In this document: one piece after another, positions 44,568 to 53,532 of the stretch
How the letters are laid out: each line of letters starts with the position of its first letter
Numbering within the stretch: the first letter of the stretch is position 1
Program-made: the position numbers and the translations under genes
Assembly: GCF_008728965.1 (NCBI RefSeq)
Contig: NZ_VSMC01000008.1
Coordinates: forward strand, 1-64,000
From: Heminiphilus faecis
GTDB lineage: Bacteria; Bacteroidota; Bacteroidia; Bacteroidales; Muribaculaceae
Direction: 5' to 3'
DNA length: 64,000 nucleotides
The notes under the pieces: generated by a model
Told to the model about the DNA's origin: nothing
Seen by the model: only the letters and a program-made list of their open reading frames with translations
The model's database searches: none

Positions 44568-46097
44568 TTAATTGTCAGACTTAGTATCCTGCTCCGCATA
44601 GAACTTCTGAGAACGGGCATAGCCGTCACGCGGCGCGGCCCACATGGTCACAAAAGTTACGGCTCCAAGAACGCCTATGCCAATTATAAGATAGAACACC
44701 ACATTCCATCCATAATGGTCGGCAACGATACCGACACCTATAGCAGACAGGAACGAGCCTACATAACCGAATATGCCTGCAAGTCCGTTGGCAGTAGCCG
44801 AGGCCTCTTTTGTGGCATGGTTGGCTGAAGCGATACCGATCAGAGCCTGAGGACCGTATATAAAGAAGCCGGCCATGGCCAGAGCGAGTATAGACACCAG
44901 TATCGGAAGCCCCGGGAAGAAAATGAATATAGCCATAAAGAGAGCCGCCAGCACCATACAGCAGAAACACATGCGGTGGGCCTTGCCCTTGAATATGCGG
45001 TCAGTGGCCCAACCTGCAAAGATAGTACCGACGATGGCAAAAATCTCAAAAGCTGCCACAGACCAAGCGGCATCCTCAATAGTCATGCCACGAGCCTCGG
45101 TAAGGAACTTGGGTCCCCAGTCAAGAATGCCCATGCGCATCACGTAAACAAACACATTTGCCACACACAGCGTCCAGATCCAGCGGTTGGTCCATACCAT
45201 AACACGGAGAAAAGCTGAATGCGACGGCGCCTTGGCACCCTTGGACTCACCCTTGCCGGTCTTCGTACCGGGCAATTCGGGCAAACCCACCGAGCGGGGA
45301 TCGTCGCGGAGTCCGAAGTAGAGCCACGCCGCACCAAGCACGGCAAGACATGCCGGCAACCAGAAACACCACTTCCAAGCACCCCAGTGCTTGGCATACT
45401 GAAGAATCTGGTTCATGCCGTCGGCAGTAGAGGCATCAACCTTGAGATTGGCGGCGATAGTCCTTATTATTTCAGGATTGGAGCTCATGTCATCACCCAT
45501 AGACCCCATTATATAGCCGCATGCCACAACCGCGGCAGCCGCTCCTATTGAGTGAGAGGTATTCCATATCGACATCTTCGTCGCCAGCTCGGACGGATGT
45601 ATCCAGCAGGGCAGCAGACGTGCACACGGAGGATAACCCACTCCTTGAAACATCTGATTGAGCACAATGGTTATAGCCATCACAAGCACCAGCATGTTGA
45701 TAAGGTCAGGTGTGTTCTGAGCCACAGACGATGTAGGATCGACACCCACCAGCCATGCGCTGATGTTGTAGCCGAAACCAAACGCGAAGTTGGACAACGC
45801 GCACAGCAACAGGCCTATAGCCATCACGGCACGCGCACTGTAACGGTCAACGACAAATCCGTTGACAAAGCGAGAAAGTCCGTATACGAGCGAGCCAATG
45901 CCGATGACGATACCGAAATCGGTATTGGATATGCCGTACTGCGCGGTAAGCCCCGGCATTGCCAACGAGAAGTTTTTCCTAACGAAATAATATATGGCAT
46001 AGCCGATCATCGACACCAGTATGGTACGAAACTGCCATGTCTTATACTGTTTAATCACCTCCGGCTTCCAAGAGCCGTATATATTGTCTTTTGCCAT
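44568..46097 (-). CDS. glpT: Glycerol-3-phosphate transporter, MFS family
   Basis: Inner-membrane antiporter of 509 residues that takes up glycerol-3-phosphate in exchange for phosphate. Twelve hydrophobic segments are seen, with the organophosphate:phosphate antiporter hallmarks YAIYYFVRKNFSLAMPGL near the N-terminus, GLSRFVNGFVVDRYSARAVM in the first loop, and FQGVGYPPCARLLPCWIHPS in the middle. It sits between glpC and the HAD phosphatase on the glp transcript, so uptake and oxidation are combined. Confidence 0.93.
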   Translation of the reverse strand: MAKDNIYGSWKPEVIKQYKTWQFRTILVSMIGYAIYYFVRKNFSLAMPGLTAQYGISNTDFGIVIGIGSLVYGLSRFVNGFVVDRYSARAVMAIGLLLCALSNFAFGFGYNISAWLVGVDPTSSVAQNTPDLINMLVLVMAITIVLNQMFQGVGYPPCARLLPCWIHPSELATKMSIWNTSHSIGAAAAVVACGYIMGSMGDDMSSNPEIIRTIAANLKVDASTADGMNQILQYAKHWGAWKWCFWLPACLAVLGAAWLYFGLRDDPRSVGLPELPGTKTGKGESKGAKAPSHSAFLRVMVWTNRWIWTLCVANVFVYVMRMGILDWGPKFLTEARGMTIEDAAWSVAAFEIFAIVGTIFAGWATDRIFKGKAHRMCFCCMVLAALFMAIFIFFPGLPILVSILALAMAGFFIYGPQALIGIASANHATKEASATANGLAGIFGYVGSFLSAIGVGIVADHYGWNVVFYLIIGIGVLGAVTFVTMWAAPRDGYARSQKFYAEQDTKSDN

Positions 46098-46141
46098 TAC
46101 AAGAAATAGTGATGAATGATTGGTTTTAGGGAAATAATTTG

Positions 46142-47395
46142 TTATATCGTCTTGTTGAGTTCTATTGTTTTCTCTATGTCAAGCGCTTCGGCTATGATTG
46201 AAACAGGATTGGCTACCGGCACACCGGCCGACATCTCGATCTGCCACTTGCAAGTCTCGCAATCAGTGGCCACGACATCGACATGCTCGCGTTTTATCTG
46301 ATCGAAAAGCGGCTGTCCTATGGCCTGAGAATATTTGTAATTCTCTTTCTTGAAGCCGTATGTGCCGGCTATGCCGCAGCACTGCGAGTCAAGCTGAACA
46401 AAATCAAGACCCGGTATCATCTTCAGCAACGACACAGAGTATATGGTCCATCCGAGTTTTTCCATATGACAGGGGGTATGATAAGCCACTCTCTTGCGAT
46501 AAGAGCTTTTGAACGCGAGTTTCACCTTACCTTCGTCAACAAGCCTATAGAGGAATCTTGTGGCGAGCATAATCTCGTCACGGACATCGGCATTGTCAAT
46601 GTCAAGCAGATGGGGATACTCGTCGCGCATGGTAAACGTACATGTCGAACTCGTAGCTATGACGGGACGGTTTTCATCGACCACCGATCTGCGTATAGAC
46701 GCCATATTTATGTCGGCATCGCGCTTGGCCTCCTTTATGAGCCGGTTGGCAATCTTGGCCACGCCGCAGCACTTTTCTTTTTCAAGCAACTGTACTCCGT
46801 AGCCCACGGCATTCATGACCGTAACAAGATCCTTGCCGAGCTGCGGAAAATTGTACTGTACGTAACAACCGTGGAAATAAGAGACCTGATGAGGATAATC
46901 GTTCTGACGGGCGGCGGCATTTTTACGATACCACGACGTAAACACCTGCCCGGCATAAGATGGGAAAGTGCGGTGGTCGTCAATCTTAAGCACGCAATCC
47001 ATGATCTTCTTCACGGGTTTGAAGCGCAAAGTAGCGTTCACGACAGGGGCAAACGGCGTAGCCATAGTGCCTACGAAATCGGTACTTGCCAGCAAGCGGT
47101 CGCGCAGAGCCGGAGAGTGGGCACTGTACTTTATACGCGCCGACTGAATTATGTCGCCTATTTTCACATTGGACGGACAAGCCACCTCGCAGCGCTTGCA
47201 ATTAAGACAATACTTAAGCGCCTCATCGTAGAAAAACGGTTTTTTAAGGCGATAACGCTCACCGTCGGGTCCGGCCTGCTTTGGCCCGGGATAATCGGGG
47301 TTCACGGCAGTGACAGGACAATACACCGTACAGATAGTGCACTTTATGCACTCCTCAAAGTTATTGTTGCTTGTAGTATTTTGTTGATAATCCAT
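46142..47395 (-). CDS. glpC: Anaerobic glycerol-3-phosphate dehydrogenase subunit C
   Basis: Iron-sulfur membrane-anchoring subunit of the GlpABC complex. The 417 residues include two ferredoxin-like cluster motifs (CIKCTICTVYCPV and CLNCKRCEVACPS) and two CCG domains (KCCGVAKIANRLI and DSQCCGIAGTYGF) that carry Cys-Cys-Gly motifs. It passes electrons from GlpAB to menaquinone. The start at 47395 (MDYQQNTTSNNNFEECIKC) fits the family; the longer frame into glpB would have an unnaturally basic N-terminus. It is 10 bp after the glpB stop. Confidence 0.92.
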   Translation of the reverse strand: MDYQQNTTSNNNFEECIKCTICTVYCPVTAVNPDYPGPKQAGPDGERYRLKKPFFYDEALKYCLNCKRCEVACPSNVKIGDIIQSARIKYSAHSPALRDRLLASTDFVGTMATPFAPVVNATLRFKPVKKIMDCVLKIDDHRTFPSYAGQVFTSWYRKNAAARQNDYPHQVSYFHGCYVQYNFPQLGKDLVTVMNAVGYGVQLLEKEKCCGVAKIANRLIKEAKRDADINMASIRRSVVDENRPVIATSSTCTFTMRDEYPHLLDIDNADVRDEIMLATRFLYRLVDEGKVKLAFKSSYRKRVAYHTPCHMEKLGWTIYSVSLLKMIPGLDFVQLDSQCCGIAGTYGFKKENYKYSQAIGQPLFDQIKREHVDVVATDCETCKWQIEMSAGVPVANPVSIIAEALDIEKTIELNKTI

Positions 47396-47405
47396 AGTCA
47401 CCGCA

Positions 47406-48656
47406 TTATTTTCCGTTAATAATATCATTTGCGACCTTAAGCGCCGACAGTATCGACACCCCCGCACCCGACTCCTCCTTAAGCGCATCGTGAGCGCCTA
47501 CAACAGCGCCTATAGCGCGGAAATTGAGTATGGGACTCTGCTCCTTGAATACGTGGAAATCCTCGTCGGTGACGACACCGAACTTCATGTAGTTCTGTGC
47601 GTTATACATGTCCGTGTCATACCAGTCGGGGCGTGAATGCGAAGCATTGACGTCAAGACCGAATATAGGTTCATAAATGGTATCGGGAGTAGCCTTGAGC
47701 CCGTGGCTGAAGAAACTGCCGGTAGCGAGTATAAAATTGTCGGCCTCAAGAGGCATGTCGTCGAGATTGACCGTGTAAACACTCTTCAGCCGGTTATCCT
47801 CCATAACTCCGTAGCTCACGCTGTCGCCGATAAGATATGTGCCGCCGAGTTTCTGAAAGTGGTTGCGCAGCCGCATCTGGGCCCTCATGCCGCCGAGCGA
47901 CATAGGCATAGTCGACACATAACGCAACGGACGCTTCACCAGCCCGCTCAACCGCTTCACAGGCTCTTCGTCAAACAGGCCCACGACAGCGGGCATGAGC
48001 ACTGTATCGGCTTGAGTATCGTCGATGATACGGTTTATGTCACGGGCAAAATCATCAAGAACGCGTCCGGTAATAACACGCGCTATATTGGTGGCGCGCA
48101 TCTCGGTCGAGCTCTTGCGCAATACCTCGAGTTCGACATGAGTGAACTCACGGGTAACGCAGTCAAGACCGCACGCATTCAGCCCCCGGGCTATAAAATC
48201 GGGATAGAAATCAAGATAGCCCTTGAGATTGACGATAGCCACCTTGCCCCACGGAATATTGTCGGGAGAGTCAACCGTAGCATAATCAAGCATCGACAGC
48301 CATGCGGGCTTAAACGCTCCCACAGGTGTGAGACGGAAATGATTTTTCTCCTCGGTACCGTTGAGCGTTATACCCGCCTCGGCAAAAAGAGGCTTCACCT
48401 CCGGCAGCATACGTTTTACCGCATCGGGCCCTATCTTGGAGTACGGATGTGTAGCAGGCAACTCGGCGATAGCTTCCAGCGGATGCAATATATCGCCTCC
48501 GGCATCATGTCCGAAAAGAGCCATCGAACCTGAACTGAAATGCAGAGCACTCTGACCGGCCGACACAATGGCCACTTTAGAGCCGCTCTTGGCAAGTTTT
48601 ATACCGCTTACCAAGCCGCTTATGCCTCCACCTATTATAATAGTATCGTATTTCAT
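47406..48656 (-). CDS. glpB: Anaerobic glycerol-3-phosphate dehydrogenase subunit B
   Basis: Flavoprotein subunit of GlpABC with 416 residues. The FAD-binding GxGxxG motif is at the N-terminus (DTIIIGGGISGLVSGIKLAK) and the glpB-typical motifs SSGSMALFG and VVGLFDEEPVKRLSGLVKRP are present. It lies between glpA and glpC in the canonical order, 9 bp after glpA. Together they oxidise glycerol-3-phosphate to dihydroxyacetone phosphate under anaerobic conditions. Confidence 0.9.
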   Translation of the reverse strand: MKYDTIIIGGGISGLVSGIKLAKSGSKVAIVSAGQSALHFSSGSMALFGHDAGGDILHPLEAIAELPATHPYSKIGPDAVKRMLPEVKPLFAEAGITLNGTEEKNHFRLTPVGAFKPAWLSMLDYATVDSPDNIPWGKVAIVNLKGYLDFYPDFIARGLNACGLDCVTREFTHVELEVLRKSSTEMRATNIARVITGRVLDDFARDINRIIDDTQADTVLMPAVVGLFDEEPVKRLSGLVKRPLRYVSTMPMSLGGMRAQMRLRNHFQKLGGTYLIGDSVSYGVMEDNRLKSVYTVNLDDMPLEADNFILATGSFFSHGLKATPDTIYEPIFGLDVNASHSRPDWYDTDMYNAQNYMKFGVVTDEDFHVFKEQSPILNFRAIGAVVGAHDALKEESGAGVSILSALKVANDIINGK

Positions 48657-48665
48657 GGGTTCCTT

Positions 48666-50321
48666 TTATTTTTCATCAATTTTATCTTCAGGCTTAGCTA
48701 TACGGTCAAGGCCGCATACGCTTTCATACAACCACGACATGAACTGGGCCTCCACGAGCGACTCACCCCACGCCACAGGATACATGCCCTTCCACCGCTC
48801 GTTGATAAACGCCGACAGATCGCGAAGCGTACGGTCAACACAACTGTTGGACTTCACAAGAATGCCGGCCGCCCTGCATGCACAAAGTTCGCCCTGACAG
48901 GTGCCCATGCCCATGCGTGTACGACGACGCAGGTTGATAAGGTTCTCGCAGTGCAGACTGTCGATGGCATACTTTATCTCGCCCACCGATACCTGCTCGC
49001 ACTCACACACAAGCGCCTCGTCCTCCTCAGACCTGTATTCGATTTCGGCACTTAGCGAACCGTGACGTCCTTCAGCGGCTTTCTGATCGGTACTAAGTGC
49101 TATAACATGCGATTTGCGTTCCATGTCGGTCTGCGGCTCCTTTCGGTCAAGCTCCGATCCGGGAAGCGGAATATCGGCCGTACGGCACTTTACATTCACT
49201 CCGAGCTTCTTGCAGGCAAGATCGGTGGCCCACTCGGCCATAAGCCTGTAAGTCATAAGCTTGCCTCCGGTAATGGTAATAAAGCCTTCGAGCCCGTCGC
49301 GTGTGGCATGGTCGAGACATACTATACCGCGGCTGATGCTTCGCCCCGACGGGTCATTATCGGCAGCGACAAGCGGTCTTACTCCGGCATAGGCGCGCAA
49401 AATACGAGTATATGCGAGAGACGGAGCTATCTTAGTGCCCTCCCTCATAAGCACATCCACCTCTTCGGGAGTGACTTCCATATTGTCTATACCGTCATAA
49501 GGGATGCGACTCGAAGTGGTGCCTATCAGCGATATGGTATCGCCCGGCACGAGAATATCAGCGTCGGCAGGCTTGCGGCACCTGTTGATGACAACATTGT
49601 TTATACGGTGCCCGAATATAAGCAGAGCACCTTTTGCAGGAAACATATTGACCTTCACGCCGGCAAGCCCGGCTATATGATGGCCCCATATACCTCCGGC
49701 ATTTATCACTAAGTCGGCATACTCTACGCTGCGCTCACCGGTCTTTGTATCAAGCAGTTCGACCCCCGTCACCCGGTTCTGGTCCTTGATAAATCCGACT
49801 ACCTCGTGATAGGTAAGCACGTGTGCTCCGTGACGACGCGCATCGACCACATTGGCCACCGTAAGGCGGAACGGATCGATAGCCCCGTCGGGCACCTTCA
49901 CCGCACCTATTATATTATGATTGACGGCAGGTTCGATTCTTATCGCCTCTTCAGGACTTATGGGCTCGGCCCCGATACCTGCCTTGCGACAGCAGTCCAC
50001 AAAGTTATTCTGATATGCGAGGTCATCCTCGGGAAGTGTCACAAACAGGCCTCCGGTCTCCTCCACGCAATGTCGCGCAATACGCCGCAGAATCATGTTT
50101 TCCTTGATGCACTCCGAAGCCGATTCCTGATCGGTCACCGCATAACGCGCTCCACTATGCAACAGTCCATGATTGCGTCCTGTAGCACCGGCGGTAAAAT
50201 CAAATCGTTCGACAAGCAAGGTTTTCAAACCCCTCATCGAACAATCACGGGCTGTGCCGGCTCCGGTGGCTCCTCCACCTATTACGATCACATCGTAATG
50301 TTGTCTGTTTTCAATATTCAT
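48666..50321 (-). CDS. glpA: Anaerobic glycerol-3-phosphate dehydrogenase subunit A
   Basis: Catalytic FAD-containing subunit, 551 residues. The N-terminal dinucleotide-binding motif DVIVIGGGATGAGTARDCSM, the GRNHGLLHSGARYA motif that marks GlpA/GlpD, and a C-terminal BFD-like [2Fe-2S] domain with CECEQVSVGEIKYAIDSLHC and GMGTCQGELCACR are all visible. It is the first gene of the glpABC-glpT-HAD-propeller transcript. The divergent glpR-like gene and repeated TTTCG-type elements in the gap suggest control by that regulator. Confidence 0.95.
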   Translation of the reverse strand: MNIENRQHYDVIVIGGGATGAGTARDCSMRGLKTLLVERFDFTAGATGRNHGLLHSGARYAVTDQESASECIKENMILRRIARHCVEETGGLFVTLPEDDLAYQNNFVDCCRKAGIGAEPISPEEAIRIEPAVNHNIIGAVKVPDGAIDPFRLTVANVVDARRHGAHVLTYHEVVGFIKDQNRVTGVELLDTKTGERSVEYADLVINAGGIWGHHIAGLAGVKVNMFPAKGALLIFGHRINNVVINRCRKPADADILVPGDTISLIGTTSSRIPYDGIDNMEVTPEEVDVLMREGTKIAPSLAYTRILRAYAGVRPLVAADNDPSGRSISRGIVCLDHATRDGLEGFITITGGKLMTYRLMAEWATDLACKKLGVNVKCRTADIPLPGSELDRKEPQTDMERKSHVIALSTDQKAAEGRHGSLSAEIEYRSEEDEALVCECEQVSVGEIKYAIDSLHCENLINLRRRTRMGMGTCQGELCACRAAGILVKSNSCVDRTLRDLSAFINERWKGMYPVAWGESLVEAQFMSWLYESVCGLDRIAKPEDKIDEK

Positions 50322-50358
50322 GGCGCATCACTTTCAGTTAGATTCAGAAAAATATTAA

Positions 50359-50402
50359 TTTTCTTTCGAACAAAAGTATATAGATTTTGTTTACAAACAA
50401 AA
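50359..50402 (-). promoter_or_regulatory. glpA promoter with overlapping inverted-repeat operators
   Basis: On the minus strand TTTG (50401-50398), 19 bp and TACTTTTG (50378-50371) form a full promoter. A perfect palindrome TTTTGTTT-AC-AAACAAAA (50385-50402) spans the -33 element, and TTTTCTTTCGAACAAAA (50359-50375) covers the -7 region. Both are suited to repression by the divergent GlpR-type protein. Confidence 0.6.
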
Positions 50403-50535
50403 CATTTTAACAATAATTTTCATGACAAATTCAAACAATTCTAAACTTTCTCTGATTATCAGTTACTTAGAAATCAATTAAATTTACACTTAACATAATT
50501 TCAAAAGTCAAGAATTGCTTTTCTGCGCTCTTCTA

Positions 50536-50580
50536 CTTTCGCTTTGAAAGCAATACACTTTCGTTTCATGCAAACAAAAT
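50536..50580. promoter_or_regulatory. Additional TTTCG-type repeats in the glpA-glpR gap
   Basis: ACTTTCGCTTTGAAAGC (about 50537-50553) and ACTTTCGTTTCATGCAAAC (about 50558-50576) repeat a TTTCGYTT motif also seen as TTTCGAA in the glpA promoter. They are candidate regulator half-sites. Confidence 0.4.
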
Positions 50581-50621
50581 AAATACAATTCATTATTATG
50601 TATAAACACGCCATACGGTCA

Positions 50622-50653
50622 TTTGTTTAATTACATAAAGTTATATATATTTG
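50622..50653 (+). promoter_or_regulatory. Promoter of the glpR-like gene
   Basis: TTTG (50622-50625), 20 bp and TATATTTG (50646-50653), a full consensus match; it places the translational start at 50677, not at the earlier ATG-like codon near 50623. Confidence 0.65.
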
Positions 50654-50676
50654 CAGCAATTCATTATCACTTTCTC

Positions 50677-51468
50677 ATGACCAAAGAAGAACGACACCAG
50701 CTCATCATCGACACACTGATGAAACATGAGTCAATTCAGGTATCAGACCTGTCATCACTGCTTGACGTATCGACCGTCACAATACGCAAGGACCTTACGG
50801 AACTGGAAAAAGGCAATAAACTTTATAGAAGCCACGGCAAGGCCATCCTTATAAATCCTTATGTAAACAACCGTTCAGTCAACGAAAAAGAGAAGTTGTG
50901 CCCCGACGAAAAGAAGCTTATAGGCAAACGCGCGGCATCGCTCATAACCAAAGACGACTCCATCATCATAGCATCAGGCACTACCGTGAGGGCTTTCGCA
51001 AGATGCATACGCCCCATCAATCGTCTGACAGTAATCTCTGCCTCGCTTCAGGTGTCGGAAATATTGGCCGGCAACGAAGCCATTGACATCGTGCAACTCG
51101 GCGGATCGCTACGCATGAGCAGCCTGTCGGTAGTGGGCAAGTATGCAGAGTCGCCGCTATCTGAATTTTCATGCAGCAAACTTTTTCTGGGTGTCGACGG
51201 CATAGACCTCGACTTCGGCATAACGACAACCGACATCCGAGAGGCCGACCTCAACAAAGTCATGATGCACACAGCACAAAAAACCATAGTACTTGCCGAC
51301 TCCACAAAATTTCGCCGCCGCGGATTCAGCAAAATCGCCAACATGGAGGAGATAGACCTCGTCATAACCGACGCCAATATACCCGACAAGATAGCACAAC
51401 GCATAGAAGAACTCGGCATCGAACTGGTGATAGCCGGAGTCGACTCACCGGCCGGTCATGACATATGA
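50677..51468 (+). CDS. DeoR/GlpR-family transcriptional regulator
   Basis: A 263-residue repressor: an N-terminal winged helix (MTKEERHQLIIDTLMKHESI, VSDLSSLLDVSTVTIRKDLT) and a C-terminal DeoR sugar-phosphate sensor domain (IIIASGTTVRAFARCI, VVGKYAESPL, KLFLGVDGIDLDFGITTTDI). Members sense sugar phosphates; here glycerol-3-phosphate is the likely ligand, since the gene is divergent from the glp operon. The 3' end overlaps the convergent comF gene by 13 bases. Confidence 0.9.
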   Translation: MTKEERHQLIIDTLMKHESIQVSDLSSLLDVSTVTIRKDLTELEKGNKLYRSHGKAILINPYVNNRSVNEKEKLCPDEKKLIGKRAASLITKDDSIIIASGTTVRAFARCIRPINRLTVISASLQVSEILAGNEAIDIVQLGGSLRMSSLSVVGKYAESPLSEFSCSKLFLGVDGIDLDFGITTTDIREADLNKVMMHTAQKTIVLADSTKFRRRGFSKIANMEEIDLVITDANIPDKIAQRIEELGIELVIAGVDSPAGHDI

Positions 51469-52151
51469 GCCACGGCAAGGGTAAGTACAGATACCCTGCA
51501 TGACGGCGCCGCCGACTTTATGGCATTGCAGCATGCGAGCAGAGTGGCGCCGGTCGTAATCACATCATCTACAACAAGCAGATGCAGTCCGTCAAGTTCT
51601 CGCGGACGGCGTACGTCATATACGTTTCCCGCATTCAGCCATCGGGCAAAAACACCCGATGAGGTCTGCGACGCATGACCTCTTGAAGCTACCAGATTGT
51701 CAACCACGGGAAGCGGCACAATACTACAGATACCGGCAGCTATATAGCGGCTCTGATTATATCCCCTGCGCCACTGCTTCAACCGGTGGAGCGGCACTGG
51801 GGCTATGGCGTCGATACCGTCAAAGAATCCGGTATCGGCAAGTTCGCGGGCATAGCGTCGCGCCATCTTCTCAATCAATTCGGGGCGTCCGCCATACTTG
51901 GCGCGATGTATTATATCCACATAAGGGCTCTCACGGTAATAGTGGAAATATCCGGCGGCTTTCTCTACAGGTGTGGTAGAAGCAAGCCGTTTGTGAAGGA
52001 GATTGAATTCATGTCCATGCGCTCCGGTACGCGGCAGCGAGTCAAGACAATGCAGACACAGCACCTCCTCTCCGCTGACAAGCGAGCGCCCGCACACCTC
52101 GCACAAGTCAGGATAGACAAGGCCAAGCAGATATTTGCCTAATCCTTTCAT
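51456..52151 (-). CDS. comF: ComF family phosphoribosyltransferase-like protein
   Basis: A 231-residue protein with an N-terminal zinc ribbon (CEVCGRSLVSGEEVLCLHCL, four Cys) and a C-terminal type I phosphoribosyltransferase-like domain ending in LHLLVVDDVITTGATLLACC, the PRPP-binding motif. ComF proteins support DNA uptake in competent bacteria; in Bacteroidetes the role is not established. The ATG at 52151 overlaps the recX stop as ATGA; a start 13 codons earlier is open but less likely. Confidence 0.9.
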   Translation of the reverse strand: MKGLGKYLLGLVYPDLCEVCGRSLVSGEEVLCLHCLDSLPRTGAHGHEFNLLHKRLASTTPVEKAAGYFHYYRESPYVDIIHRAKYGGRPELIEKMARRYARELADTGFFDGIDAIAPVPLHRLKQWRRGYNQSRYIAAGICSIVPLPVVDNLVASRGHASQTSSGVFARWLNAGNVYDVRRPRELDGLHLLVVDDVITTGATLLACCNAIKSAAPSCRVSVLTLAVAHMS

Positions 52152-52618
52152 TCTGCAATACCGACAAGCGCTTTTTTCACCAGTTCCCACTCGAAACCAC
52201 GCTGTACGGCAAACCGCGCGAGTTTCATTTTGTTCTCATAGCTCAACGGACGCTCCATGTCACGCGCATGAGCACGCAACGTCTTCACGAGCGCCTCCAT
52301 GTAAGCATCTTCGTCTATTTCCGACTCAATAGCTTCAGCTGACGACGAACGGCCAATACGCTTACCGGCCAGTCCACAGAGTATCTTCCTGCGTCCCCAG
52401 CCATTGAACAGAAACTTAGAGCGCACATAAGCCCGGGCATAACGGTCATCGTCAACAAAACGCCGTTCGACAAGACGCTCAAGTATACGCAGCCTGTCGT
52501 CGGCTGGCAGGCCCCAGCGCATCATCTTGGACAAGACCTCCGACGAGCACTGCTCCGAGCGCGCACACAATGCCTCAAGACGGGCCAGCGCATCCTGAGG
52601 CGACACATTCTTTTTCAT
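52148..52618 (-). CDS. recX: Regulatory protein RecX
   Basis: Modulates RecA filaments. The 156-residue protein has the three-helix repeats of RecX: ALARLEALCARSEQCSSEVL, RILERLVERRFVDDDRYARA and YVRSKFLFNGWGRRKILCGL. It overlaps prmC by 4 bases and comF by 4 bases, so the prmC-recX-comF set is translationally linked; recA is not in the window. Confidence 0.9.
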   Translation of the reverse strand: MKKNVSPQDALARLEALCARSEQCSSEVLSKMMRWGLPADDRLRILERLVERRFVDDDRYARAYVRSKFLFNGWGRRKILCGLAGKRIGRSSSAEAIESEIDEDAYMEALVKTLRAHARDMERPLSYENKMKLARFAVQRGFEWELVKKALVGIAE

Positions 52619-53484
52619 GACTCGGGCGACTTTGCGGTTACAAAACGCTGACGGCCCGTCATGTCGGCCAAAGAGTAGACATCGCGCAATCCCATGTCGC
52701 GCAACATTGTCTTCAATTCATCGGCAAAAAGCGGATTTATTTCAAAGTAAAGCATACCCTCGGGCTTTAACGCGGAGCAGGCATAACGGCCTATGGCCCT
52801 ATAGAACCGCAGCGGATCATCATCGGGGACAAATAGAGCCATGTGAGGCTCATAGTCCAGAACGTTCGGCGCCATGGCGCTCTTCTCTCGTTCGGTGATG
52901 TAGGGAGGATTGCTGACAATTATGTCATACGCGGCCCCGGCGTCAGTTGAAAGCTCCAACGCGTCTGCTACCTTAAAACCGACATTCACCCGAAGCCGCG
53001 AAGCATTTTCCTTGGCGACAGATATAGCCTCGGGCGACAGATCGACACCCGACACATCGGCAAACTTAAGCGTCCGGGCAAGCGACACGGCTATACAGCC
53101 CGACCCGGTACATATGTCGAGAACGGCAAGATCACTGCGGCCGCCCCAATCTTTGACCACAATATCCACAAGCTCCTCTGTTTCGGGCCTCGGGATAAGC
53201 ACCGCAGGCGTGACCACAAGCTCATTGCCGTAAAAGCGCGTCTTACCGAGTATATACTGCAGAGGCTCGTCATCAAGAAGACGCGACACCACTTTCATGA
53301 GCTTATCGTGCATAAACCCGGAAATTATCGTATCTTTGCGTAACACGATGTCTACAGCAGTGCGATGAAGCAGCTCATCAAAGATGACACGGGCCATGGC
53401 GTCAGCCTCGGCAACGCCATAATGAGATGCCAAAACAGCTCTTACGGCATCATAACTGTTTTTTAACGTCATATCGGTTGTCAT
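52615..53484 (-). CDS. prmC: Peptide chain release factor N5-glutamine methyltransferase
   Basis: Methylates the GGQ glutamine of release factors. The 289-residue protein shows a helical N-terminal domain, the AdoMet site VLDICTGSGCIAVSLARTL and the catalytic NPPY motif in IIVSNPPYITERE. I use the ATG at 53484 (MTTDMTLKNS); an ATG 12 bases later is equally possible because the -7 box lies very close. The open frame continues upstream antisense to ribD, which is not coding. Confidence 0.93.
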   Translation of the reverse strand: MTTDMTLKNSYDAVRAVLASHYGVAEADAMARVIFDELLHRTAVDIVLRKDTIISGFMHDKLMKVVSRLLDDEPLQYILGKTRFYGNELVVTPAVLIPRPETEELVDIVVKDWGGRSDLAVLDICTGSGCIAVSLARTLKFADVSGVDLSPEAISVAKENASRLRVNVGFKVADALELSTDAGAAYDIIVSNPPYITEREKSAMAPNVLDYEPHMALFVPDDDPLRFYRAIGRYACSALKPEGMLYFEINPLFADELKTMLRDMGLRDVYSLADMTGRQRFVTAKSPES

Positions 53485-53490
53485 ACACAA

Positions 53491-53498
53491 CAAAATTA
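53491..53498 (-). promoter_or_regulatory. -7 box of prmC-recX-comF
   Basis: TAATTTTG on the minus strand with a TTTG about 18 bp upstream. It would start transcription near 53484, giving a nearly leaderless message. Confidence 0.5.
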
Positions 53499-53532
53499 AC
53501 CAAATAGATTCAAATTCAAAAACAAAACAGCT

